A stretch of DNA of 64,000 bases from contig CAYFPS010000005.1 of NCBI GenBank assembly GCA_964345075.1, positions 62,001 to 126,000 on the forward strand, in the 5' to 3' direction. Below are positions 16,729-24,842 of this stretch, piece by piece; the stretch's first letter is position 1, and every line of letters starts with the position of its first letter. Origin of the DNA: CAYFPS01 sp964345075. Lineage in GTDB: Bacteria > CAIWAD01. Both the position numbers and the translations under genes were made by a program. The notes beneath the pieces are model-generated. The model ran no database searches, was not told the DNA's origin, and saw only the letters and a program-made list of their open reading frames with translations.

Positions 16729-18477
16729 TCAGGCGTTACGCTGAACGCGTGCTACAATCTTGCGGCGGCCGGATAGACAGATATCCTTCAAGTGCAGCTG
16801 GATACCACCATTGCCGGGCCAGTTGTTTTCCACTACCGTGTAGACCAGATCCACCGGGCGATCCACCTGCTGGAACTCTTCCACGCGATGACCCATGCCG
16901 TAACCGATCACATCGAATTCGATGCCATCCTGCTCGACGCGGGCCAGAAAATGACCATTGCCCACCAGCCGTGATTCACCGCGCAGCTTGACCAAGCGTG
17001 TCAGGAAATGCGGCCGCTGATTGTGCGGACCAAAGGGTGCAAACCGCATTACGTGTTCCAGAAAACCGCGATTGATCTGCCTTAAACCGATCTCGCTATC
17101 CACCCGCAGGCGGGGCAGCAGATCGTCCATGCTGAGCCGCTCGGCGCACCAGGCCTTGAGCCGCTTTCTCAGCTCGGGCACATTCTCCTTGCGAATGGTC
17201 AGGCCCGCCGCGTACTTGTGTCCGCCAAACTGCTCGAGCAGATCCATGCAGTTGTGCAGGGCCTCGTATACATCGAAACCGGGAATGCTGCGCGCGCTGC
17301 CCTTGCCCATGCCCTCTTCATCAATGGTGATCATCACCGTCGGGCGATGAAAACGCTCGATGATACGCGAGGCGACAATTCCGATCACGCCGCTGTGCCA
17401 GCCATCCTTGGCCAGAACGATTACGCGGTCGTGTGCCAGATCGCTCTCTTCCTCCACCTGACGCACGGCCTCCTCAAGGGTCTCGTGGTCGATGGATTTG
17501 CGCTGACGGTTTTCCGTCTCCAGCACCTGGGCAATGCGCAGAGCCTTTTCGCGATTCTTGGTGCACAGCAGGCGCACGGCCCGCTCGGCGCTGCCCAGCC
17601 TGCCCACCGCATTGATGCGCGGCGCCAGGCCAAAGACAATGCTGCCCACATCCACATCGCGGCGCATCAGTCCGGCAACCTGCAGCAGCGCGCCCACGCC
17701 AACCATCGGCTCGCGGTTGATCTTGCGCAGCCCGCGGCTGACCAGCACACGGTTCTCGTGCACCATGGGCACAATGTCCGCCGCGCTTCCGATGGCCACC
17801 AGATCGATGTAGCGATCCAGCACGCCCGGATCCATTCCCAGCCTCAAAACCATCGCCTGACATAGTTTGTAGACGACACCCACGGCCGCAAGCTCGCGGA
17901 AGGGGTAGGGTTCCTCGGGCAGCTTGGGATTGAGGATCGCGGTGGCATCAGGCAGTTCGGCGCCGGGCTTGTGATGATCACAAACGACCACCTCCATTCC
18001 GGCCTTTCGCGCGTGGGCGATTTCCTCGAGCGCCGTGATCCCCGTATCCACGGTGACCAGAACACTGGCTCCCCGCTGAATGGAGTCATCGACACCATCC
18101 ACGGAAAGCCCGTAACCCTCGCTGTTGCGCTCGGGAATGTGATAGATCACATCGCCGCTGACGTCTTTCAGGAAGAGTACCAACAGCGCGACCGAAGTGA
18201 CACCATCAACATCGTAGTCGCCGTAGACTACAATGCGTCGGCGTTCAAGCAGAGCATTCGTCAGACACTCGATAGCTTTCTCCATGTCCCGCATCACCAT
18301 TGGATCCACGAGTTGCTCGCGGCTGGGACGGAAAAAGGCTTCTGCCTGGTCTGGCGATTCGACTCCATTGCCGACTAAAATCTCGGCAATGGGCTGAGGC
18401 AGGCTCAGCGTCCTTGCAACATGCTGTACCTTCTGGTCTTGCTGCAGATCTCCCGGGAGTTCCCACAGAAGATCCAT
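16729..18477 (-). CDS. recJ: Single-stranded-DNA-specific 5'-3' exonuclease RecJ
   Basis: A 582-residue DHH-family nuclease. The DHH core motifs are VVYGDYDVDGVTSVALL (near residue 85), VTVDTGITA, VVCDHHKPG and, for the DHHA1 domain, GGHKYAAGLTI; a C-terminal OB-like domain follows. RecJ works in RecF-pathway recombination, mismatch and base-excision repair. The gene holds no GTGATACA copy, unlike most core genes in the window. ATG at 18477; rnpB ends about 75 bases upstream on the same strand. Confidence 0.95.
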   Translation of the reverse strand: MDLLWELPGDLQQDQKVQHVARTLSLPQPIAEILVGNGVESPDQAEAFFRPSREQLVDPMVMRDMEKAIECLTNALLERRRIVVYGDYDVDGVTSVALLVLFLKDVSGDVIYHIPERNSEGYGLSVDGVDDSIQRGASVLVTVDTGITALEEIAHARKAGMEVVVCDHHKPGAELPDATAILNPKLPEEPYPFRELAAVGVVYKLCQAMVLRLGMDPGVLDRYIDLVAIGSAADIVPMVHENRVLVSRGLRKINREPMVGVGALLQVAGLMRRDVDVGSIVFGLAPRINAVGRLGSAERAVRLLCTKNREKALRIAQVLETENRQRKSIDHETLEEAVRQVEEESDLAHDRVIVLAKDGWHSGVIGIVASRIIERFHRPTVMITIDEEGMGKGSARSIPGFDVYEALHNCMDLLEQFGGHKYAAGLTIRKENVPELRKRLKAWCAERLSMDDLLPRLRVDSEIGLRQINRGFLEHVMRFAPFGPHNQRPHFLTRLVKLRGESRLVGNGHFLARVEQDGIEFDVIGYGMGHRVEEFQQVDRPVDLVYTVVENNWPGNGGIQLHLKDICLSGRRKIVARVQRNA

Positions 18478-18554
18478 GCCAGCTCCATTCTATTTTTCAT
18501 TCAAAAACCTCGAAGATTGTCGCGCCTGGCGCGTGGAGGATCCGGGTGCAGCCA

Positions 18555-18954
18555 CCGGGGGACCGGAGCAGGTCATAAGCCGGATCCTGTCTTTTCGGGC
18601 TAGCCGAAAAGGATGGTCATTGATCTACGCAGCCTACCCGGTTCCTGTGCCGATCAATCGACACGAGCGGGCCACCCATGGAACCTGCTTGGCCTTGCTT
18701 CGAATGGGGTTTGCCCTGCCACTCCGGTTACCCGGAGCGCGGTGCGCTCTTACATTAAGCCCGGTTGATCCCGGGCCGCACCCTTTCACCCTTGCCCCGC
18801 ACAAGACGGGGCGGTTTGCTTTCTGTGGCACTTTCCGTCGCCTCGCGGCGCCCCGTTAAGGCATCCTGCCCTGTGAAGTCCGGACTTTCCTCCGCGCGTC
18901 CTGCCGGCAAGCCAGCACCCGCACGGCGACCATCAGGCCTCCTCCGGTCCCCCG
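18555..18954 (-). ncRNA. rnpB: RNase P RNA, bacterial type A
   Basis: Read on the minus strand, the 5' part contains the universal GGAGGAAAGTCCGGACT core (near 18881-18897) and the 3' end has CCGGCTTATGACC. The two ends pair into a P1 stem: GGGGGACCGGAGGA at the 5' side matches CTCCGGTCCCCC at the 3' side. The length of about 400 nt fits a type A RNA. It matures the 5' ends of tRNAs. It sits between recJ and a zinc-ribbon (DUF164-type) gene, a neighbourhood also known in other phyla. The exact ends are set from the P1 stem and may be off by a few bases. Confidence 0.95.
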
Positions 18955-18985
18955 AAAGCTGCTTTTCAGCCCTCAAAGACTGAAA

Positions 18986-19708
18986 TCAAAGATCCTCTTC
19001 AAGCAGGTCGCTGATCAGAATGCGACCGCAGATCTCGCACAGTACCAGATCCGACATGTGCCTGACCTGATTGATCTTCTGCGGAGGCAGAGTCTGGAAA
19101 CAGCCACCGCAGCTGGAGCCGCGATAAACGCTGACAACGCCGCGTCCGTCCTTGGCCTTGCGAATGCGATCGTAGTGGGCCAGAAGGGGCTTGGGCAGCT
19201 TTTCCACCAGCTCGGCGCGACTGCCATCCAGCTCGCCGATGCGGCTGGCGGCGGCGCTGGCGTGGTCACTGACCTGCACGCGCATCTTCTCCAGACTTTC
19301 CGTCAGTTCCTTGACGCGATCAGCGCTTTCGGCCAGCCGGGCTTCCAGGCTTTCCTGAAGCTCGAGCGCCGTCTGAATGGCGGCATCGTTCTCGGCCTTG
19401 GCGTCTTCGTGATAGGCGATCTCGTCGGTGACGGCGGAATATTCCTGGTTGGTCTGGGTGCTGAAGAGGCGCTCCTGCAGCTTGCCAACCTTGGCCTTGA
19501 GCTCCTCGTCCTTTTTCTCGCGCTTGCGAAGCTCCAGCTCAAGCTCTTTCAGGCGCTCTTCCGCATGGGTGCGGGAGCTGCCCAGATCCTGTTCTTCCTG
19601 CTGCAGGCGCTCGAGTTCCTGCGGAAGCGTGCCCTTGGAGATCTCAAGTTCACGGTACTGATTGTCAATCTTTTGCAAGTCGATGAGAAGCCGAAGCTCG
19701 TTTTTCAA
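18986..19708 (-). CDS. C4-type zinc-ribbon coiled-coil protein (CT398/DUF164 type)
   Basis: A 240-residue protein: about 170 residues of charged heptad-type coiled coil, then a zinc ribbon with SSCGGCFQTLPP and LVLCEICGRIL. Chlamydial CT398 and mycobacterial Rv2229c belong to this family; a nucleic-acid or sigma-factor-related role has been proposed, but none is established. It is adjacent to rnpB. I chose TTG at 19708, with GGAGG eight bases upstream, over an ATG further up that lies beyond the ribosome-binding site. A terminator-like hairpin sits 20 bases upstream of the start. Confidence 0.88.
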   Translation of the reverse strand: MKNELRLLIDLQKIDNQYRELEISKGTLPQELERLQQEEQDLGSSRTHAEERLKELELELRKREKKDEELKAKVGKLQERLFSTQTNQEYSAVTDEIAYHEDAKAENDAAIQTALELQESLEARLAESADRVKELTESLEKMRVQVSDHASAAASRIGELDGSRAELVEKLPKPLLAHYDRIRKAKDGRGVVSVYRGSSCGGCFQTLPPQKINQVRHMSDLVLCEICGRILISDLLEEDL

Positions 19709-19727
19709 CCTGAGTCCTCCGAAGGGC

Positions 19728-19752
19728 AAAAAAAATGCACCCGTTCAGGTGC
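19728..19752 (-). terminator. Intrinsic-terminator-like hairpin upstream of the zinc-ribbon gene
   Basis: On the minus strand GCACC-TGAACG-GGTGC is followed by A and eight T residues, the form of a short rho-independent terminator. The T-run ends about 20 bases before the TTG of the zinc-ribbon gene. No minus-strand gene lies between here and 22.3 kb, so this is either a leader attenuator or a stop for antisense transcription under ovoA. Confidence 0.6.
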
Positions 19753-19966
19753 TTGTGTTCATCTCAGAGTGCTGCGCCGAGGCTTGCTTTGGGAATTCGG
19801 TGCTGAATCCGCCTGGTCACGGCTCTCCTCTGGTTTATTAGACAAGGCAAAGTACTTGTAAGAGAGTAGGATTGCAAGGAAGTGGCCAATTCATGCAGAC
19901 TGAAATCATCAGCAGCAGCCCCTTTTCAACAATGGCCCTATCTTGAAGGATCAACGGGAGGGGAAA
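19753..19966. other. Intergenic region between divergent zinc-ribbon and ovoA genes
   Basis: About 210 bases with no convincing gene. It must hold promoters for both directions, but no clear -35/-10 pair could be assigned. The ovoA ribosome-binding site GGGAGGGG is at its right end, four to eleven bases before the ATG. Confidence 0.6.
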
Positions 19967-22081
19967 ATGACTCTGGCAGCCAGCAAAACAATCATCCTGA
20001 ACGAAGGTGATCCGGCAAGCCGCCGGGCGGAAATTCTGGCCTATTTTCAGGCCACATGGGACCTTGACGACAAGCTCTACACGCTGCTGGCCAGCGATGA
20101 GGCCTTCTACCTGAGGCCCGAGCCCCTGCGCCACCCGCTGGTTTTCTACTTCGGCCACACGGCCTCTTTCTATGTCAACAAGCTGATCATCGCCAAACTG
20201 ATCGATAAGCGCGTTCGAGCGGAATTCGAGTCGGCCTTTGCCATCGGCGTGGATGAAATGTCCTGGGACGATCTGAACGACGCCAACTACAACTGGCCCT
20301 CGATTGACGATGTGCGCGCCTATCGCAAGCGTGTGCGCGAGCTGGTTGAAGGGCTGATCGAGAGCCTGCCCCTGACGATGCCGATCGACTGGAAGAGTCC
20401 TTTCTGGATTATCATGATGGGCATCGAGCATCAGCGGATTCACATTGAGACCTCCTCGGTCATTCTGCGCCGCATGCCGCTTGAACACATCAAGCCCGAC
20501 ACCTTCTGGAGCCTCTGCCCGCTTAAGGACGGCCCTGCGCCGGAAAACGAGCTGCTTCCGGTAAAGGGCGGGACGATCACGCTGGGCAAGTCGCGGGACC
20601 ATGCTCTTTATGGCTGGGACAACGAGTACGGCAGCCTGAAGGCGCCTGTGGCCGATTTCCGCGCCAGCCGGTGCCTGGTTTCCAATGGCGAGTTTCTGGC
20701 ATTTGTGAAAGCTGGCGGCTACAGCGAGCCGAAGTGGTGGACGGAGGAAGGTCGCGAGTGGCTGAACTACAGCAAGGCCCGACACCCGCTCTTCTGGCGA
20801 GAGGAAGCAGGCAGCTATCGATACCGCGCCCTGACTGAGGAGATTGACCTGCCCTTAAGCTGGCCGGTTGATGTCAACTATCTGGAAGCCAAAGCCTTCT
20901 GCAACTGGAAGGCGGCCCAAACCGGCGCGCCGATCCGCCTGCCCAGCGAAGAAGAATGGCAGTGCCTGCGCCAGCAGCATGAGATTCCCGACCAGCCCTA
21001 CTGGAAAAGCGCCCCCGGCAACATCAACCTGGAACACTGGGCTTCGGCCTGTCCGGTGGATCATTTTGCCTTTGGTGACTTTTTCGATTTGATCGGCAAT
21101 GTCTGGCAGTGGACGGAAACGCCCATTTCCGGCTTTCCCGGCTTCGAGATTCATCCTGCCTATGACGACTTCTCCACGCCGACTTTTGACGGCAGGCACA
21201 ACCTCTTCATGGGCGGCTCCTGGATTTCCACCGGCAACGAAGCCACACGCCATGCCCGCTACGCCTTTCGCAGGCACTTCTTTCAGCATGCGGGCTTTCG
21301 CTATGTGGAGTCGGCCGGTGAAGTTGCCAGCAGAAACGACTTCTACGAGACCGACACGCAGATCGCCCAGTACTGCGAGGCCCACTATGGTTGCGACTAC
21401 TACGGCGTGCCCAATTACGCGCGGGCCTGCGCAGAGCTTTGCGCGGAATTCATGGCCAATCGGCCCAAAAGGCGGGCACTGGACCTGGGCTGCGCCGTCG
21501 GGCGCTCCACCTTCGAGCTGGCGCGCCACTTCGACTTTGTGACCGGTATGGATTTCTCCGCCCGCTTCATCAGGGCCGCCATCGAGCTTCAGGAAACCGG
21601 CCGCCTGCGTTATGTGCTGCCGGAAGAAGGCGAGCTTGTCTCCTATCACGAAAAGTCCCTGAAGGAACTGGACCTGGAAGGCACAGCCAAAAAAGTCGAA
21701 TTCTGGCAGGGCGACGCGCACAACATCAAGCCGCAGTTCACGGGCTATGATCTGATTTTTGCCGGGAACCTGATCGACCGCCTCTACGATCCGGCCCTCT
21801 TCCTCAAGCAGATTCACGAACGGCTGAATCCCGGCGGTCTGTTGATCTTAAGCTCGCCCTACACCTGGCTGGAAGAATTCACGCCGCGGGACAAGTGGAT
21901 AGGCGCGTTCCGCAAGGACGGCGAAGCCTTCAGCACACTGGACGGCCTGAAGCAGCAGCTCGGCCACTTCAAGCTGCTTTCAGCCGAGCGCGAGCTGCCT
22001 TTTGTGATACGCGAGACTCGGCGCAAGTTCCAGCATTCGCTGGCGGCGGTGACGGTGTGGGAGAAGGCAGCAAGGCGTTAG
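19967..22081 (+). CDS. ovoA: OvoA-type 5-histidylcysteine sulfoxide synthase / 4-mercaptohistidine N1-methyltransferase
   Basis: A 704-residue three-domain protein with the OvoA arrangement. Residues 1-190 are a DinB-like helical domain with the non-haem iron motif HQRIHIE (His155, His159, Glu161). Residues 200-470 are a formylglycine-generating-enzyme-like domain (LPSEEEWQ, GNVWQWTETP, GGSWISTGNEATRHARYAFRR). From about residue 500 there is a SAM methyltransferase (ALDLGCAVGRSTFELA, FAGNLIDRLYDP). OvoA couples cysteine and histidine and methylates the product toward ovothiol A, a redox thiol. A strong GGGAGGGG precedes ATG 19967. It is a plus-strand gene alone among minus-strand genes, contains no exact GTGATACA (only GTGATACG at 22004), and its last codons run into the repeat downstream. 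Confidence 0.92.
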   Translation: MTLAASKTIILNEGDPASRRAEILAYFQATWDLDDKLYTLLASDEAFYLRPEPLRHPLVFYFGHTASFYVNKLIIAKLIDKRVRAEFESAFAIGVDEMSWDDLNDANYNWPSIDDVRAYRKRVRELVEGLIESLPLTMPIDWKSPFWIIMMGIEHQRIHIETSSVILRRMPLEHIKPDTFWSLCPLKDGPAPENELLPVKGGTITLGKSRDHALYGWDNEYGSLKAPVADFRASRCLVSNGEFLAFVKAGGYSEPKWWTEEGREWLNYSKARHPLFWREEAGSYRYRALTEEIDLPLSWPVDVNYLEAKAFCNWKAAQTGAPIRLPSEEEWQCLRQQHEIPDQPYWKSAPGNINLEHWASACPVDHFAFGDFFDLIGNVWQWTETPISGFPGFEIHPAYDDFSTPTFDGRHNLFMGGSWISTGNEATRHARYAFRRHFFQHAGFRYVESAGEVASRNDFYETDTQIAQYCEAHYGCDYYGVPNYARACAELCAEFMANRPKRRALDLGCAVGRSTFELARHFDFVTGMDFSARFIRAAIELQETGRLRYVLPEEGELVSYHEKSLKELDLEGTAKKVEFWQGDAHNIKPQFTGYDLIFAGNLIDRLYDPALFLKQIHERLNPGGLLILSSPYTWLEEFTPRDKWIGAFRKDGEAFSTLDGLKQQLGHFKLLSAERELPFVIRETRRKFQHSLAAVTVWEKAARR

Positions 22082-22342
22082 GCGTCAGGCGTCAGGCGTC
22101 AGGTGTCAGGCGTTAGCGGATAGTCGTTAGCGCAAATGATTCTGGCTGGCCTGCTGGCAACTGGTGACTTGCAACTGGTGACTTTTCGTTGCTGTGTTAT
22201 GATTTGGCGTATGAAAAGTGTCAGGCACGTGCCAGACACGTGTCTGGCACCGAAAGGTCCCGCCGTCAAGGATGCCTGACACTTCGGTAATCGCAGTTCC
22301 CAAGAGAGTTTTCTGACGCCTAACACCTGACGCCTAACGCCC
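22074..22342. repeat. MITE/REP-like element A between ovoA and the inositol-monophosphatase gene
   Basis: Left end: five tandem GGCGTCA-like 7-mers (22081-22115) in GCGTTAGGCGTCAGG context. Right end: the inverse, CCTGACGCCTAACGCC (22327-22342). Inside are CTGGCAACTGGTGACTT repeats and a REP core at 22217-22283: AGTGTCAGG and its complement CCTGACACT flank a perfect 22-bp palindrome at 22229-22250 (half-site GTGCCAGACAC). The TAG stop codons of both convergent neighbours lie within the CGTTAG of the two ends. This core style is known near REP-associated (IS200/Y1-like, RAYT) transposases, none of which is in the window. Confidence 0.8.
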
Positions 22343-23224
22343 GCTTGCCAATATTTCCCCCACCAGCCGCGCATTCCCGGCAACCAGATGCCCGTCGGCA
22401 AGTGGGTCGCCCCAAAGGCCCTGAACCTGCCCACCGGCCTCTTCAACAAGGCAGATTCCGGCAGCGATATCCCAGGGGGAAAGGTTCAGTTCGAAGAAGC
22501 CGTCGAAAATGCCGGCTGCCGTGTAGGCCATGTCCAGCGCGGCACTGCCACCACGGCGCAGCCCGCCCGAACGGGGCATGATGTTGTCGAAGAGATTCAA
22601 ATAGAGCAGCGCCAGATCGCGATGGCGAATGGGAAAGCCCGTGGCCAGAAAGGCATCGCTGATCCGCTCTTTTCCGCCCACCGTAAGCTGTTGCAGGGTT
22701 GATGATCCTGCGGGCTGGCCTTCAAAGCTCTTCACGCGCAAGCGCCAGGCACCCATTCCTGCAGCCGCCAGAAAAAGCTGGCGCTGGCAGACATCCACAA
22801 TCACGCCAAGTCGGCTTTTGCAGCCTGCCACTTGCGGAAAGCGGCCCCTGCCAGTGGTTGTTCCAGCGCCTGCCCGCTCCAGAAGCCCGATCGAGACGGC
22901 AAAAGCGGGGTAGCCATGAACGAAATTGCTCGTACCGTCCAGTGGATCCACAACCCAGAAGCGCTCGCAGCCATCAACCTGACCGCCGCCTTCCTCGCCC
23001 AGCAGGCCGATTTCAGGCGCACCGGCACTCAGGCACTCACGGATAAGGCTTTCCGACTCCTGATCAATCTGTGTGACAAGATCATGGCGACCCTTGTCAC
23101 GAACATCCAGCGCGCGGCCGTCCAGCCATGCGGCCTCCAGCAGGCAGGCGGCCTTCAGGCCTGCAGTCAGCGCCAGTTCAAGCATGGATGATCGGGCAAG
23201 CAGTTCAGCGAGGGTCAGGCTCAT
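22334..23224 (-). CDS. Inositol monophosphatase family protein
   Basis: A 296-residue Mg-dependent phosphatase of the IMPase/FIG superfamily. The metal site is seen in LGEEGGG, WVVDPLDGTSNFVHGYP and SPWDIAAGICLVEEAGGQV. Substrates in bacteria include inositol phosphate, PAP (CysQ type) and fructose bisphosphate; the choice cannot be made here. ATG at 23224 lies just after the stop of the receiver-domain gene. The stop codon is contributed by the repeat element that separates it from ovoA. Confidence 0.9.
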   Translation of the reverse strand: MSLTLAELLARSSMLELALTAGLKAACLLEAAWLDGRALDVRDKGRHDLVTQIDQESESLIRECLSAGAPEIGLLGEEGGGQVDGCERFWVVDPLDGTSNFVHGYPAFAVSIGLLERAGAGTTTGRGRFPQVAGCKSRLGVIVDVCQRQLFLAAAGMGAWRLRVKSFEGQPAGSSTLQQLTVGGKERISDAFLATGFPIRHRDLALLYLNLFDNIMPRSGGLRRGGSAALDMAYTAAGIFDGFFELNLSPWDIAAGICLVEEAGGQVQGLWGDPLADGHLVAGNARLVGEILASGR

Positions 23225-23225
23225 G

Positions 23226-23657
23226 CTAGCGCTCAAGCAGGGTGGAAATCGTGGTCTTCAGGGCCTGCACACCAAAAGGCTTGGCGAGGAAACTGAAGCG
23301 CTTGTCCTGAAAGCAGGGATGCTCGTCGTATTCCTCCGGCCAGCCACTGGCCAGCAGCACATGGCTGCAGGAACCGGCATCGGCCGCGCTTCTGGCCAGA
23401 TCAATGCCGTTTCCATCGGGTAGTTCGATATCGCAGAGGACAATGTGAAAGTGTTGTCGGTTGAAGCACTCGCGGGCATCGGCAATCGAAGAGGCGCAGG
23501 CGACCTGCAAGCCCATTGAGCGAAGGACCATGCTGGTAAAATCCTGCACGACCTTGTCATCTTCGATGATCAGAATCTGCGATTGTTCCACGAGCTCAAC
23601 CTGTCTGACCCACAGCCGCCAGCCTTGAGGATTGGGCGGGAAGCCGTACCTTGACAT
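23226..23657 (-). CDS. Single-domain response regulator
   Basis: About 125 residues of receiver domain and little else. The acidic pair is in ILIIEDDKVVQDF, the phospho-acceptor Asp in IVLCDIELPDGNG and the conserved Lys in FLAKPFG. There is no output domain, so it likely acts by protein-protein contact (CheY/Spo0F style). No kinase is adjacent; orphan kinases lie at 27.9 and 35.2 kb. The start is uncertain: GTG 23660, ATG 23657 or an internal GTG about 23 codons later would all leave the receiver domain whole. Confidence 0.85.
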   Translation of the reverse strand: MSRYGFPPNPQGWRLWVRQVELVEQSQILIIEDDKVVQDFTSMVLRSMGLQVACASSIADARECFNRQHFHIVLCDIELPDGNGIDLARSAADAGSCSHVLLASGWPEEYDEHPCFQDKRFSFLAKPFGVQALKTTISTLLER

Positions 23658-23726
23658 CACTGTTCATGGTGACCGACGAAGCTCCAATGTAGGATCTTGC
23701 CGCGGCACCCATTCACTGGAGAATTC

Positions 23727-24143
23727 ATGGCAGGGCCGACCCTGTATTTGACACGGGTGGAACACTTTTGCGCCGCCCACCGCCTGCACAGCCCGCATCT
23801 GAACGACGCGGATAATCGCGAGCTCTACGGCAAGTGCAACAATCCCAACGGACACGGGCACAATTACATCCTGTCTGTCACCATTCGTGGCAAGGCAGAT
23901 CCCAAAACCGGCATGCTGGTTGAGCTGACGCAGCTGGCCCGCATCATTCGTTCCTGTATCACGGATCAGGTTGATCACACTCATCTGAATCTGGATGTGC
24001 CCTGGCTGAAGGGCGTGATTCCCACCGCGGAAAATCTCTGTCTGGCTTTCTGGGAGCGACTGAAGGACGAGATTCCTGCAGGCGAACTCTACGAGCTGAG
24101 ACTGGATGAAACGGGCCGCAACATTGTGACACTGAGGCTCTGA
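23727..24143 (+). CDS. 6-pyruvoyl-tetrahydropterin synthase family protein (PTPS/QueD)
   Basis: A 138-residue pterin synthase. The zinc histidines are in EHFCAAHRL and GHGHNY, and the catalytic Cys in GKCNNPNGHGHNY; VDHTHLNLDVPW, PTAENLCLAFW and LDETGRNIV complete the family pattern. The segment around GKCNNPNGHGHNY and the PTAEN block is closer to animal-type PTPS than to the typical QueD used for queuosine. The next gene is a short-chain dehydrogenase in four-base overlap, the place where a sepiapterin-reductase-like enzyme would be expected. ATG at 23727 follows CTGGAGAATTC. QueD function remains possible. Confidence 0.9.
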   Translation: MAGPTLYLTRVEHFCAAHRLHSPHLNDADNRELYGKCNNPNGHGHNYILSVTIRGKADPKTGMLVELTQLARIIRSCITDQVDHTHLNLDVPWLKGVIPTAENLCLAFWERLKDEIPAGELYELRLDETGRNIVTLRL

Positions 24144-24826
24144 TGAAGACTGTTCTGGTTTCCGGGGCCGGTAGTGGTATCGGCGAAGCCACCGCGCGCG
24201 CCTTTGCAGCACGGGATTCGCGGCTGATCGCCGTTGGCAGAAGGCTTGATCCACTTACAGAGCTCAAGTTGCCTGACTGCCTGCCGATTGCCTGTGATGT
24301 ATCACAGCCGGAGGCTGTAAATCAGCTTTTTAGCGAGCTCGATCACCGGAAGCTGATAGTGGATGTCCTGGTTAACAACGCGGGCATCTTTGCCGCGGAC
24401 AAGGTGCTGGAAATGAGCGAAGAAGCCGCGCTCGAACAGCTGCAGGTGAACACGCTGGGCGCCTGGCGACTGCTCAAGGAAGCCGCATCACGCAGCATTT
24501 CCGCTGGCCGCGAACTGACTGTGATCAATGTGCTTAGCGTTACGGCCCTTCAGAGCTACAAGGGCTGCGCGCTCTACGGAGCGAGCAAGGCGGCGCTGAA
24601 AAGTCTGATGGAAACGGCACGCATGGAACTTCGGGGCAAGGGTGTTCGTATCACCAACCTTTACCCGGGTGCCACCGAAACTCCAGTCTGGACGAATCCA
24701 TCGGTGGATTTTGAAAAAATGATGAGCGCTGAAGAAGTTGCCACAGCCATTGTGGCGGCAGCTGAACTTCAGGGAAGATCGCTGGTGGAAGACCTGACCA
24801 TCAGGCCGACACAGGGCGATTTGTAA
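24143..24826 (+). CDS. Short-chain dehydrogenase/reductase, possible pterin reductase
   Basis: A 227-residue classical SDR. Cofactor motif VSGAGSGIGEATARAFA, NNAG in LVNNAGIF, catalytic Ser in VLSVTALQS and YxxxK in YGASKAALK are all present. Cofactor preference is probably NADPH (VGRR after beta-2). The overlap (TGATGA) with the PTPS gene suggests that both serve one pathway; a sepiapterin-reductase-like step toward a tetrahydrobiopterin-type cofactor would fit, but this is inference from context. Confidence 0.88.
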   Translation: MKTVLVSGAGSGIGEATARAFAARDSRLIAVGRRLDPLTELKLPDCLPIACDVSQPEAVNQLFSELDHRKLIVDVLVNNAGIFAADKVLEMSEEAALEQLQVNTLGAWRLLKEAASRSISAGRELTVINVLSVTALQSYKGCALYGASKAALKSLMETARMELRGKGVRITNLYPGATETPVWTNPSVDFEKMMSAEEVATAIVAAAELQGRSLVEDLTIRPTQGDL

Positions 24827-24842
24827 CACGAAAGGAAGAAAC

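Noticed and set aside
18476..18859. Short open frames within 18.47-18.98 kb
   Set aside because: They overlap RNase P RNA, whose conserved core and paired ends are clear.
22099..22449. Small open frames with a GARHVSGTCL-like peptide in the repeat elements (also near 55.4 and 57.8 kb)
   Set aside because: The peptide is just the translation of the palindromic core. The frames differ in length and flanks and lack ribosome-binding sites.
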